Of a stretch of 64,000 nt of DNA, positions 48,001-55,921 are shown one piece after another; positions within the stretch are counted from its first letter, which is position 1; each line of letters starts with the position of its first letter. The notes under the pieces were generated by a model. It was not told the DNA's origin and did not search any database. It was given only the letters and a program-made list of their open reading frames with translations. This DNA is from Methylobacterium sp. J-048 (lineage in GTDB: Bacteria > Pseudomonadota > Alphaproteobacteria > Rhizobiales > Beijerinckiaceae): NCBI RefSeq assembly GCF_022829515.1, contig NZ_JAKSYL010000227.1, forward strand, positions 62,001 to 126,000, read 5' to 3'. The position numbers were made by a program, and so were the translations under genes.

Positions 48001-48462
48001 ATTGAGGACGAGAGCGGCCCCGATATCGAGCGCCTGCGGGCCGACATCTTCTGGGGCGCCCGCCGCTGGCGCGAGGCCGGCGAATCGCACGAGGCGCTGC
48101 TCGGCGATGCCTGGCGCGCCGGCCGGCTCCTGGACGAGCAGGCCCGGGCCGACGCGGTGCGTGCCGCCATCGCGTACGACCTCGCGGGCGAGGCGATCGG
48201 CATGGAGCGGCTGAAGGCCAAGTTCTCCGAGGCGATGGCCGAGAGCCCGGACGCCCGCACCTTCGCGCTGCTCACCGGCGCCAACCCGACGAAGACGCCG
48301 GAATTCCGCGCCATCGCGGCCCGCGCCACCAAGGCCGAGACCCTCTCGGCCTTCCTGGCCGAGTACCGCAAGCGCTATCCCGAATCCGCCTTGCCGGAGC
48401 GCGGAGCCGCGACCGGCGCACGTCAGAGCAGCGCAGAAGCTCCGGGCACGCCGCCGGGTTGA
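45058..48462 (+). CDS. Large TPR-rich exported protein
   Basis: 1134 residues from ATG 45058 (AAGGTGG upstream; ATG 45121 is an alternative). Signal-like segment ALLRVSLPALALLAVIDPALAA, an N-terminal beta domain (GGYGRIVLTFDKPVTVKAKLAGGILLLGY, AMIN-like), a linker rich in Pro/Ala (EVPAAADTPPEAPPKRQ), a second beta domain to about residue 550, then helical tetratricopeptide-like repeats to the end (RLALARANIANGFDLEG; GLALVRSGRNAEALKALS). Periplasmic scaffold of unknown role. Proteins of this plan occur near flagellar genes in alphaproteobacteria (from memory, unchecked). The kinase-like gene overlaps its stop. Confidence 0.82.
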   Translation: MCGAGRRGPGRAARRDRIGEAMGSEGRRSRIGRYGGALLRVSLPALALLAVIDPALAARLIGAKGNESGSGPGGYGRIVLTFDKPVTVKAKLAGGILLLGYGERVAPGPEHLTEEMPAFVSTVRRDPDGSGLRVALQRPFWANVQSAGERVFVDLLPEGWSGLPPPLPPEVVAELARRARVAEEALRARTPPPVRKPLTLELARLPTLTRLSLRLPDEAVATVTAEGPTTRLRVTGPWTIDSNEARGRPRPGIAKLATDSDEGSASILVTPAEGYSITTEREDGAYTIDVVTKAPPEAAKSKAAEVPGPLEANAAKPAAPTPIPVRKAEVPAAADTPPEAPPKRQAGAGLVFPFQTLPPAALFERGGVATLVFETAEPVTVPASGQGLAPVGAPERIGAVTVLRFAVPSGRLVDLAAVTTGTRSAWELSAGDALSPSDSLDPVRKPDPTGRITVALALPRPGSATWLDRDGERIAVVTSAAQRAIGNPKSRRFVDFEILPSRHGVAVLAGADDLAVRPQLDGVTIGREGGLATSTAARKADPALAEAGTLAVLPDAWDRARAGNVRETLRALANAAATVPPAERGPARLALARANIANGFDLEGLAALEAAAAEDPLLATQRDVAILRGLALVRSGRNAEALKALSASQLASDPEAALWRAMAAAGLGDWKAAETGFLNTLPLSESYPPDLAQQIRAQAAESAIENGDAETAAARSEDAPNLPPWIRDRLALVRARVSEATGQAEAALDAYARLEQVAQRPVAAEAQLRGALLARASGKLEPEAAIDRLERLALTWHGGPTETGISVGLARLYLGAGRWRDAFTALRRASAFAPNDTATQALAREARTAFENLYLTDKGDQLSGVDAVALYFDFRELAPIGRRGDEVVRRLADRLVGLDLLDSAADLLQYQIDNRLTGPAKSAVAARLATIRLMDDKPMRALQVLDATNLPELPGELKRARALVRARALSDLTRTDLALETIEDESGPDIERLRADIFWGARRWREAGESHEALLGDAWRAGRLLDEQARADAVRAAIAYDLAGEAIGMERLKAKFSEAMAESPDARTFALLTGANPTKTPEFRAIAARATKAETLSAFLAEYRKRYPESALPERGAATGARQSSAEAPGTPPG

Positions 48463-48767
48463 GCGGCGCCTTGGCTCTGGTGATCGACCCCGACCACTTC
48501 CTCGAAACCGAGTCCGGCCGCGTCTATGTCGACGCCGCCCTTTCCGGCGCGCGGCACCGGGCGCCGATCATCGCCGTCGCGCGCGGCTATGGCGTGCCGG
48601 TGGACGCCGTCTGGATCCGTGTCCCCCTCGCGGTCGCCCTCGAGCGGAACCGGCAGCGGCGAGCCGACAGGGTCGTCCCGGATGCGAGCATCCGATCGGT
48701 CGCCCGCCTGTTCGAGCCGCCGACGCGCGAGGAGGGGTTTTCTGCGGTGCGGATCGTCGAGGTCTGA
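48459..48767 (+). CDS. Kinase-like protein lacking the P-loop
   Basis: 102 residues. The C-terminal half (NRQRRADRVVPDASIRSVARLFEPPTREEGF) is the lid and base-binding part of AAA_33/polynucleotide-kinase-like enzymes, and VIDPDHFLE looks like part of the core. The N-terminal Walker A (GxxGxGKS/T) is missing, so it should not bind ATP alone: either a truncated remnant or a protein needing a partner. The TTG start overlaps the stop of the TPR gene (TTGA), implying coupling. Convergent with the VWA gene. Confidence 0.6.
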   Translation: MSGALALVIDPDHFLETESGRVYVDAALSGARHRAPIIAVARGYGVPVDAVWIRVPLAVALERNRQRRADRVVPDASIRSVARLFEPPTREEGFSAVRIVEV

Positions 48768-48777
48768 TTTCGTCCGC

Positions 48778-50229
48778 CTATTGCGTCAGGTGGGCGACCT
48801 GCAGGGCCTGGTCGAACATCGCGTTGAGCGAGGCCGTGATGTCATCCGGAGAGTTGGCCGTGTAAAAATAGCCCGCCGTGGCACAGCTCTGCAGAGGCGT
48901 CGCCAACGTCGGGCTGAAGCCGTTCACCCGGCTGTTCTCCCAGGCGACGGTCCCGCCGTAATCCGTATAGGTTATGATGTTGTACGGGATGTAGAGGATC
49001 GAGATCGTCGCGCCGGCGTTCTTCAGCGCCGTGCACAGCGACGGGTCGATCTGCGCCGGCGATGAGCCATCGAAGTTGCCGGCGGCATAGCCTGAGAAGG
49101 TCGACGGATTGCCGGGGTAATAATACTTGCTGTTCTTGGTGATGGAATAGTGTTGCCCGTTCTGCATCCCGTCGGTGACCAGGAAGATGAACGGCTTGCG
49201 CGCGCTGGTGCTGGAGCCGTCGCCGAATCCGCCCGCATTGACGATCGTCGTCTTCATCTGCGGCAGGACGACCTCGAAATGCGTTCCGCCGGAGCCTGTG
49301 CCGGTGCTGGGGTCGTTGTTGGTGTAGAGCTGCGTGGTGCCGGTATCCAAGAGGTTGCTCAAGGCCAGCCGCGGGGATGCCGAGCACTGAGCTGCGATGT
49401 TCAGGGTGGCGATCGAGCTGTTGATGTCGGCGAGCGTCCCCATCTGATTGATGAACGGGTACAGGCCGACGCGGTACTGGCTCGCGACCGTGGGAGTCGA
49501 GGCCCGCTGGATCAGCGAGCAGACCGCGTTGTTCACCGCGTCCGAGCGCAACTGGATGTTGTTGGCCGTCGCGTATTTCCAGGCGGTGTAGCCCGGGTAA
49601 TGGCAGGCGAACTGGCAGCCCTGCTTGTAATCCGACCACATGTCCTTGTTGTTGGCGGCGAGCTGGCTCATCCCGGCCGTCGTCGCGGGCAGGCCCATCG
49701 AGCCGGAGACGTCCAGCAGCAGGTAGAAGTCGAGATAGCTCGCGAGATCCGCCGAGGCCATGACCGTGTTGGAGAAGTTCGTAGTCGGGGTTCGGAAGAT
49801 CTGGCCGAAATTGTTTTTCACGGTGGCGCTGTAAATGATGGTCGACTTGAGCGTCTGGCTGGTCCGCACCAGCTGGGGCGTCTGGAGCTGCACCTGCGCG
49901 AACGGCACGGTGCCGGCATTGACGTTGAAAGCGCTCGTCGCCTGGGCGATGCCGGCCGCGATGGCGTTGGCGGTGACGTTCGCCTGGCTCGGGTTGGCGG
50001 CGATGTAGGCCTTGGCGGTCGCCACGGCGGCGATGGCGGCGGCATCCGCGGCGGCGTCGAGCTTGGCCTTGTCGGTGATCGCCACGCCGTAATCGACCCC
50101 GTAACCCAGCAGGCCGACCATCGGCAGCAGGCTCAGGGCGAACAGGATCGTCACGTTGCCGGAGCGCGCCTTCGGGAGGCCCGCGGCTCGGGCGACAAGG
50201 CGGCGCGCGCGTTTCAGAAGCCCGGACAT
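48778..50229 (-). CDS. Tad-type pilus assembly protein with VWA domain (TadG-like)
   Basis: 483 residues. An N-terminal class III pilin-like helix (GNVTILFALSLLPMVGLLGYGVDYG) is followed by a helical stretch of about 130 residues and a von Willebrand A domain: LLLDVSGSMGLPAT (MIDAS DxSxS), KPFIFLVTDGMQNGQ, ISILYIPYN. Cys-rich inner region. Probably a minor pseudopilin/assembly factor of the Tad pilus. ATG at 50229; overlaps the upstream gene by 16 bases. Last gene of the three-gene Tad run. Confidence 0.85.
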   Translation of the reverse strand: MSGLLKRARRLVARAAGLPKARSGNVTILFALSLLPMVGLLGYGVDYGVAITDKAKLDAAADAAAIAAVATAKAYIAANPSQANVTANAIAAGIAQATSAFNVNAGTVPFAQVQLQTPQLVRTSQTLKSTIIYSATVKNNFGQIFRTPTTNFSNTVMASADLASYLDFYLLLDVSGSMGLPATTAGMSQLAANNKDMWSDYKQGCQFACHYPGYTAWKYATANNIQLRSDAVNNAVCSLIQRASTPTVASQYRVGLYPFINQMGTLADINSSIATLNIAAQCSASPRLALSNLLDTGTTQLYTNNDPSTGTGSGGTHFEVVLPQMKTTIVNAGGFGDGSSTSARKPFIFLVTDGMQNGQHYSITKNSKYYYPGNPSTFSGYAAGNFDGSSPAQIDPSLCTALKNAGATISILYIPYNIITYTDYGGTVAWENSRVNGFSPTLATPLQSCATAGYFYTANSPDDITASLNAMFDQALQVAHLTQ

Positions 50230-50921
50230 TTCACGGCGATCCCATCGTTGCCCGTCGGGTCGAAATTGACCAGCGTGGCGTAGCGCGGCTGCACGTACAT
50301 CGAGCGGGCGATCCGCACGGCGGGGATGAACCGCGCGCCGAAGGACGGCCGGAAATTGAAGACCACGTCCACGGCCACGATCGAGCCGGGCCCGAACACC
50401 GAGCGCGGCAGCGTCGTCCGGTTGGGCGGGGCGGTGTCGGCCGCGGGAAGCTGCGGGACCACGCAGGGCCGGTAATTGCCGCCGGTGGTGCCCGAGCTCG
50501 TCCAGGCGACGGCAGCCGTGTAGCAGGCGCTCAGGTCGCTGCCTGAGCAGTTCGACGCCGTCTGGGTGAAGGCTACGGCGGCGTAGGTGATGGCGATGTC
50601 CTGCCACCATTGCAGGCCCTGCCGCGGCGCGTCCTTCATCAGGTACGGGAACAGCACCAGGGTGGAATCGTAGCTGAAATGCAGGTCGGCGGCGTTGACG
50701 GTCGCCACCGTCGAGCCCGAGGGCGGCATCGCCTGAGAGATCATCTGGCTGATCGACTGGGCGATCAACCCGACCTTGCGGCTCGCGTTGACGTAGGTCA
50801 CGAGCTGGGTCCCGCCGAGCATCAGGATCAGCAGCACCGGCAGGATCAGGGCGAACTCGATCGCCGAGACCGCCCGCGTGTCTCGGAAGAAGGACGCCGC
50901 CGAGGGCAAGCCACCCGCCAT
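50214..50921 (-). CDS. TadE-like pilus assembly protein
   Basis: 235 residues. N-terminal TadE helix AVSAIEFALILPVLLILMLGGTQLVTY (with the Glu at position 5 after cleavage), then an extracytoplasmic beta-rich domain with several cysteines (ASNCSGSDLSACY; YRPCVVPQ). ATG at 50921 overlaps the stop of the gene before (TGATG). Part of the minor pilin set. Confidence 0.88.
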   Translation of the reverse strand: MAGGLPSAASFFRDTRAVSAIEFALILPVLLILMLGGTQLVTYVNASRKVGLIAQSISQMISQAMPPSGSTVATVNAADLHFSYDSTLVLFPYLMKDAPRQGLQWWQDIAITYAAVAFTQTASNCSGSDLSACYTAAVAWTSSGTTGGNYRPCVVPQLPAADTAPPNRTTLPRSVFGPGSIVAVDVVFNFRPSFGARFIPAVRIARSMYVQPRYATLVNFDPTGNDGIAVKCPGF

Positions 50922-51466
50922 CAGAACAGCTCGTTGCGGAATGCCGCCGTCGAGACCGTCAGGTAGGCCGGCGCGCCGTTGAAGGTCGCACCGCCGCCGA
51001 GCATCGACGCGAACGCCGAGGGCAGGAAGGTGATCGGATAGATCACCAGAAGGTACTGGAACTGCCCGCGCGTGCCGAGGCTGTACTGGCCGGAACCCGG
51101 GGTCAGCGCCGGGATCGCCAGGCCGCTGAGGTCGGATTTCACGTAGGTGTAGTAACCGCTGGGTGACGTTCCAGTCGGCACCACGTACAGGTTGACGACG
51201 AGGTTACTGCATTTCAACGTCGCAGGCAGGTTGCTGCACAGCGAAGCTCTGAACCCGGCCTGGTCGAGGGCGTTCCTCTGGGCCGCGCCGGTGAGGATCT
51301 GTCGAGCGGCCCGGGTCGTCGCATAATCGAGGGATTGATTGATAAACAGGATCGTGGCCACGGTCATGATGAACAGAAGGGCCAGGATGAACAGCATCGC
51401 CACCAGGGCGAATTCGACCGCTGCCGCCCCTCCTCGATCGCGAACGTAGTGGCGCATGAAAAACAT
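50921..51466 (-). CDS. TadE-like pilus assembly protein, first of three
   Basis: 181 residues. TadE helix GAAAVEFALVAMLFILALLFIMTV after a short basic leader, then a domain with two cysteines (LCSNLPATLKCSN). Start is ATG at 51466 (MFFMRHY); TTG 51481 and ATG 51457 are alternatives. First gene of the run; a CtrA-like box lies 23 bases upstream. Confidence 0.87.
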   Translation of the reverse strand: MFFMRHYVRDRGGAAAVEFALVAMLFILALLFIMTVATILFINQSLDYATTRAARQILTGAAQRNALDQAGFRASLCSNLPATLKCSNLVVNLYVVPTGTSPSGYYTYVKSDLSGLAIPALTPGSGQYSLGTRGQFQYLLVIYPITFLPSAFASMLGGGATFNGAPAYLTVSTAAFRNELF

Positions 51467-51489
51467 GCGCTCTGTTAGCAAGAGATTGC

Positions 51490-51504
51490 TAAACCCAAGT
51501 TAAA
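51490..51504 (-). promoter_or_regulatory. CtrA-like box (and GANTC) before the Tad genes
   Basis: Minus strand: TTAA-N7-TTAG at 51504-51490, one base off the TTAA-N7-TTAA consensus. A GATTC (GANTC) site lies at 51515-51519. In Caulobacter, CtrA controls pilus genes. Match made by eye in AT-rich spacer, so chance is possible. Confidence 0.5.
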
Positions 51505-51643
51505 ACAGCCTTCGATTCTCTATAGACTTACCTTGGTGAATCTTGGGGCATATCCGGTCTGATCGCATCAGGCCGGCGCCGCGAGGCCATTGTCAGGACG
51601 CGCATTCTCTCGACGAACCGGCGGCACTTCGGCGGCGCGCGCT

Positions 51644-52426
51644 CTATCCGCCGTAGCTCTGGACCAGCGATCCGGCGACCAGGGTCCAGCCGTCGACCAG
51701 CACGAAGAAGATCAGCTTGAACGGCAGGGCGACGGTGGCGGGCGGCACCATCATCATGCCCACCGCCATCAGCACCGAGGCGACCACGAGGTCGATGATC
51801 AGGAACGGGATGAACAGCAGGAACCCGATCTCGAAGGCGCGGCGCAGCTCCGAGATCATGAAGGCCGGGGTCACGATCTCGAGCCCGACATCCTCCGGCC
51901 CCTTCGGCACCGGCACCTTGGCGAGGTCGAGGAACAGCTTCAGGTCCTTCTCGCGGACGTTCTTCAGCATGAACGTCTTGAACGGCGCCGAGGCCCGCTC
52001 GAACGCCTGGCCCTGGGTTATCCGCCCGGCGACCAGGGGCTCGATCCCGGCGCTGTAGGCGGCGCGCCCGGTGGGGGCCATCACGAAGGCGGTCAGGAAC
52101 AGCGCAAGGCTGACGATCACCGCGGTCGGCGGCGCCGTCTGGGTGCCCAGAGCCGAACGTAGGATCGACAGCACGACGACGATCCGGGTGAAGGCGGTGG
52201 CCATCACCAGCACCGAGGGCGCCACCGCTAGGACCGTGATCAGCGCGACGAGCTGGAGCGCCCGCTCGGTGGTGCCGCCTGCGCCGAGATCGACGCTGAG
52301 GCTCTGGGCGAGCGCCGGTCCGGTGGCCAGCACGGCGCCGGCCAGCCCGGCCAGGATCAGGACGCCGCGGTTGCGGGCCGTGCGGCCCCGGGTGTCGCGC
52401 GTCGGCGCGTTCGTCGTCACGGGCAT
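51644..52426 (-). CDS. fliP: Flagellar export protein FliP
   Basis: 260 residues. Signal-type leader (LILAGLAGAVLATGPALAQ), then the FliP membrane core: LQLVALITVLAVAPSVLVMATAFTRIVVVLSILRSALGTQ and FEIGFLLFIPFLIIDLVVASVLMAVGMMMVPP with the PPATVALPFKLIFFVLVDGW end. Builds the type III export gate with FliQ and FliR, which are not here. ATG at 52426, 5 bases after the HpnL-like stop. Isolated from the fliF operon. Confidence 0.95.
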   Translation of the reverse strand: MPVTTNAPTRDTRGRTARNRGVLILAGLAGAVLATGPALAQSLSVDLGAGGTTERALQLVALITVLAVAPSVLVMATAFTRIVVVLSILRSALGTQTAPPTAVIVSLALFLTAFVMAPTGRAAYSAGIEPLVAGRITQGQAFERASAPFKTFMLKNVREKDLKLFLDLAKVPVPKGPEDVGLEIVTPAFMISELRRAFEIGFLLFIPFLIIDLVVASVLMAVGMMMVPPATVALPFKLIFFVLVDGWTLVAGSLVQSYGG

Positions 52427-52431
52427 CGGGG

Positions 52432-53499
52432 TCACGGACGGTCGCAGGTGGGGGTTGCCGGCCGCACGTCCGTGCGCCGCGCCTCGAGATTCTGCCAGAC
52501 CAGCAGCGCCGGCAGGCCGAGCACGACATCGGGGACGCGCCGGGCGAGCGAGAGGGCGATCGCCGTGCCGGCATCGATCCCGAACAGGCCGCAAACCAGC
52601 ACGAGGCCGCCCTCCTGCACGCCGAGCCCGCTCGGCACCAGGAAGGCGGCGGCCTTGATCGCCTGGCTGAGCGCCTCGATCACCAGGATCTCGGACAGGC
52701 TGATCGGGCCGACGCCGATGCAGGTCAGGACGACCGCGACCTCGGCGGCGCCGAGCAGCCAGGCCAGGGCGTGCAGGGCGAAGGACTGGGCGAGGCGGCC
52801 GCGCCGTCCTACCGCCCAGACCGTGTCGAGGGCCCCCTGGATCCGCGGCGCCGGCTCGGGACGGGTCTCGGTCTCGCGCACGAAACGCCGGCCCAGAGCC
52901 GCGACGCGATCCTCGAGCACGCGCACGATCCCGGTGCGCTGGAGCGCGAAGAACGCCGCGACCGCGAGGCCCGCCACCGCGAGGGTCCGCAATGTCCAGT
53001 GCGCCAACTCGGCTGCGGCCGGACCTTCGACTCGGCTCAGCAAGCCGGCACCGAGGCCGGCGAACAAGGCCAGCGTCCCGACCTGGAACAGCATGTCGGC
53101 CAGCACCGAGGCCGCCGCCAGGGTCCCGGTCACGCCCCAGAATGTCAGGAGCCGGGCGCCGAGCACGTCGCCGCCGACCGAGGCCACCGGCAGCAGCACG
53201 TTGATGCCCTCGCGCACGAAGCGCAGGATCAGGCAGGACGAGGCCGGAGCGGTCGACAGTCCGTCCAGGATACGCGCCCAGGCGAGGCCGCAGACCAGCA
53301 CCACAAGGACGCGGACCAGCGTAACGCCGGCGAAGCCCACGAAGCCGATCCGCCCGAACGCCGCGGCCACCGCGGACAGATCGTTGGTCGCCACCAGCCA
53401 GACCGCGAGGCCGAGGCCGATCAGCGTGCCGATCAGGGGCAACCGGCGCAAAACGGCGAGGCCGAAGCGGCGCATCGGGGAGGCGCGGTCGCCGCTCAC
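52432..53499 (-). CDS. HpnL-like membrane protein (UPF0104/LPG synthase TM-region family)
   Basis: 355 residues. About seven to eight helices; the ending VPSGLGVQEGGLVLVCGLFGIDAGTAIALSLARRVPDVVLGLPALLVWQ is the conserved block of HpnL-type proteins, which are linked to hopanoid synthesis. Inner membrane, activity unknown. GTG at 53499 (MSGDRASPM) chosen; ATG at 53475 is an alternative. Directly upstream of fliP. Confidence 0.82.
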   Translation of the reverse strand: MSGDRASPMRRFGLAVLRRLPLIGTLIGLGLAVWLVATNDLSAVAAAFGRIGFVGFAGVTLVRVLVVLVCGLAWARILDGLSTAPASSCLILRFVREGINVLLPVASVGGDVLGARLLTFWGVTGTLAAASVLADMLFQVGTLALFAGLGAGLLSRVEGPAAAELAHWTLRTLAVAGLAVAAFFALQRTGIVRVLEDRVAALGRRFVRETETRPEPAPRIQGALDTVWAVGRRGRLAQSFALHALAWLLGAAEVAVVLTCIGVGPISLSEILVIEALSQAIKAAAFLVPSGLGVQEGGLVLVCGLFGIDAGTAIALSLARRVPDVVLGLPALLVWQNLEARRTDVRPATPTCDRP

Positions 53500-53562
53500 G
53501 GCCGGCCCGCGGGGGATGTGCGCCGAGTGGCGGGCAAGGGCGAGCGCTCCAGGTTGCGCCAG

Positions 53563-54012
53563 TCAAGCATCCGGCGGCGATTCGGCAGGTGGCACCGCCG
53601 CTAGGGGGGTATTGGGGCCGAATTCGGGGGCGCGCCGCCGCGGTAGCACGGGGCGGAGCACGGCGGCGAGGGCGTCCCGGGGGGCGGAATCGGGATCGAG
53701 CAGGACGACGCGGCCCTCCGCCAGGCTCGCGCCCGTGGCCACGGCGACGGCGCGTTTCGGGCAGGGCCCGAGGCAGCCCGACTCGACGATGCAGAGCTTG
53801 GTCCGCCCGGCGAGCAGCCCGTCCCTGGCGGCCTGCTTGGCCGCGCCTTTCAGCATCGCCCGCACCGCGCGTGGGCGCAGGCCCTGGCGCTTGGCGCATT
53901 TGCTGCACACCACCACGACCTCCGCGAGTTTGGTCTTGGCAGACTTCGTCAGGGCCGGGCGACCCGCTGGGCGGTCCCCGGACTCGGGCGCGACGCGTGG
54001 GAGTGTCATCAT
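53563..54012 (-). CDS. (2Fe-2S) thioredoxin-like ferredoxin domain protein
   Basis: 149 residues. Four cysteines of a thioredoxin-like ferredoxin: VVCSKCAKRQG near residue 36 and VESGCLGPCPKRAVAV near residue 80. The N-terminal 30 and C-terminal 35 residues are low-complexity. Possible electron carrier or metal chaperone. ATG ATG at 54012. Confidence 0.82.
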   Translation of the reverse strand: MMTLPRVAPESGDRPAGRPALTKSAKTKLAEVVVVCSKCAKRQGLRPRAVRAMLKGAAKQAARDGLLAGRTKLCIVESGCLGPCPKRAVAVATGASLAEGRVVLLDPDSAPRDALAAVLRPVLPRRRAPEFGPNTPLAAVPPAESPPDA

Positions 54013-54193
54013 CGCGAGACTGTACGGCGCGATACCGGGGCCGGCTACGTTGCCCGACGCCGCGGTGCGGGTGCGCTGGGGGGCGGTGCCTTAAAAAGGG
54101 CCGAAAAGAACGGGATTCCGACGCGGCGCACGGGCCGTCCTCCGGCCGGTTTCGCGGTGGCGGATCCGGCGCAGACCCAGGAACAGTGAGCGG

Positions 54194-55507
54194 ATGAGCT
54201 TCGACGACGTCAAGGACGACACGCGCGACGGCGAACTCGTGACGTTCGCCCCATCGACGATGACCGAGCTGCGCCACGGCGCGGAGACGATTCGTCCGGT
54301 GCCGGAGAAGCGCGGCGCCCGGGCGCTGATGGCCGCGGCGCGCGAGCGCCTCGACTGGACCCGCCTGCCCGGCCTCGGGCAGCGCCGGGAGGACACGTCG
54401 AGCTACGGCGCGCGGGTGATCCGCCGCGTGGGGATGTTCGTGTTGCTGCCGACCCTTGTGGTCGGCCTGTACCTGTTCGTCTTCGCGTCCAACCAGTACA
54501 TCGCCGAGGCGCAGTTCACGGTGCGCGGCAACGTCGAGCCGATGGAGAACATCTCGCTCGGCCAGTACACGAACCTGATTCAGAAGCACAACAGCCAGGA
54601 CAGCTTCATCGTCCGCGACTTCATCGCCAGCCAGACGTTGGTCGAGGCGCTGGAGAAGAGCATCGGCATCTCGAAGATGTTCTCCCGGCCCGAGGCGGAT
54701 TTCTGGGCCCGGTTCGATCCGAGCGACCCGATCGAGGACCTGACCAAGTACTGGCGCAAGCACGTCGATGCCCATATCGATTCGATCTCGGGCGTGATCC
54801 GCCTGTCGGTGCGGGCCTTCACCCCGCAGGACGCCCTGACCATCGCCGGCGAGGTGGTGACCCGGTCCGAGGCGCTGATCAACGACATCTCGAAGCGCGC
54901 CCAGGCCGACATGGTCAAGCAGGCCCAGGCGGATGCGACGGTGGCGCAGGAGCGCCTGAGCAAGGCCCATCTCGCGCTGCAAGGCTTCCGCAACCAGTGG
55001 GGCGTGATCGACCCGATCAAGACCGCCGAGGGGACGCTGACCACCCTGACGATCCTGCGCAAGGAAAAGCTCAAGCTCGAGACCGACCTGCAGGTCCTGC
55101 GCAGTTCGAACCTGGATGAGCGCTCACGCTCGATCCAGACGCTGGTCGCCAATGTCGCCGCCATCGACCAGCAGATGAAGACGCTGCAGGACGAATTGAC
55201 CAATGCCGGCGCGGCCGCGGGCGGCGGCACCAACCTGACCGAGGCGCTGCTCCAGTACGAGGGCCTGCTGGTCGAGCGGACCATCGCGGAAAAACTCGAG
55301 GAATCGGCGCATATGCTGCTCGACCGCGCCCGGGTCTCGGCCAGCAAGCAGCACATCTTCCTGGCGACCTTCGTACCGCCGGTCCTGCCGACCGACAGCC
55401 TCTACCCCGAGCGGGGCCATACCCTGATCGTGGCGTTCTTCTGCTTCTTCGTGCTCTGGAGCTCGTCCTCGCTCCTGATCGCCGGCATCCGCGATCAGCG
55501 GATGTGA
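54194..55507 (+). CDS. Capsule polysaccharide export inner-membrane protein (KpsE/BexC-like)
   Basis: 437 residues. TM1 (MFVLLPTLVVGLYLFVFAS, about 80-100), a long periplasmic coiled coil (ADATVAQERLSKAHLALQGFRNQWG; LQVLRSSNLDERSRSIQTL) and TM2 near the end (TLIVAFFCFFVLWSSSSLLIAGI) give the polysaccharide co-polymerase layout of KpsE/BexC, with the PPVLPTDSLYPER segment before TM2. Partner ABC and outer-membrane genes are not in the window. The first 70 residues are cytoplasmic and disordered. ATG at 54194. Confidence 0.9.
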   Translation: MSFDDVKDDTRDGELVTFAPSTMTELRHGAETIRPVPEKRGARALMAAARERLDWTRLPGLGQRREDTSSYGARVIRRVGMFVLLPTLVVGLYLFVFASNQYIAEAQFTVRGNVEPMENISLGQYTNLIQKHNSQDSFIVRDFIASQTLVEALEKSIGISKMFSRPEADFWARFDPSDPIEDLTKYWRKHVDAHIDSISGVIRLSVRAFTPQDALTIAGEVVTRSEALINDISKRAQADMVKQAQADATVAQERLSKAHLALQGFRNQWGVIDPIKTAEGTLTTLTILRKEKLKLETDLQVLRSSNLDERSRSIQTLVANVAAIDQQMKTLQDELTNAGAAAGGGTNLTEALLQYEGLLVERTIAEKLEESAHMLLDRARVSASKQHIFLATFVPPVLPTDSLYPERGHTLIVAFFCFFVLWSSSSLLIAGIRDQRM

Positions 55508-55607
55508 GCCGGCGCCGCAGGGTCTGGATCCCGCGCCGCGCGGTCTGTAGAGGGAGACGGCCCGGTGTCCCGGGCCTCCCCGGTCAATGCGTGAAGTCTA
55601 ACGGTCC

Positions 55608-55889
55608 ATGTCGGATTTCTCCGATCTCGTCGCGAAGGCGATCCGGCCCTCGATGAGCCGGGCGGAGCGCGAGGCGGTCTACACGGTCGTGCGGCAGGCC
55701 GTGCTCCGCCTGCAGGAGCGCGAGGCGCTCCCCCCCGACGACCCACGCGTCGCGCTCCAACGCCACCTCGTCGAGGAGACGATCCGCGACGTGGAGGGTG
55801 ACGTCGCCCGCTACGAATCCCTGCGCAAGCTCGACGCCGCCTTCGCGGCCCAGAACGAGGCCAACAAGGCGTCCCGCAACGGGCGGTGA
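55608..55889 (+). CDS. Small helical hypothetical protein
   Basis: 93 residues, not recognised. Charged and helical throughout (SDLVAKAIRPSMSRAEREAVYTVVRQAVLRLQERE; ALQRHLVEETIRDVEGDVARYESLRKLDAAFAAQNEA), probably cytoplasmic. ATG at 55608 follows AGTCTAACGGTCC without a good Shine-Dalgarno. Codon bias matches neighbours. Confidence 0.7.
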   Translation: MSDFSDLVAKAIRPSMSRAEREAVYTVVRQAVLRLQEREALPPDDPRVALQRHLVEETIRDVEGDVARYESLRKLDAAFAAQNEANKASRNGR

Positions 55890-55921
55890 CGCGGGCTGCG
55901 GCTCGGAACGTTCTGCTGTTT

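Noticed and set aside
45019-48090. Open frame of over 1000 codons on the minus strand opposite the TPR gene
   Set aside because: Composition is typical of a GC-rich antisense shadow (repetitive Arg/Gly/Gln/Asp), and the plus-strand gene has a signal peptide and repeats.
52427-54982. Long minus-strand frame continuing upstream of fliP through two other genes
   Set aside because: Only the FliP part is conserved; the rest is Arg/Pro/Gly-rich shadow of the HpnL-like, ferredoxin-like and capsule-export genes.
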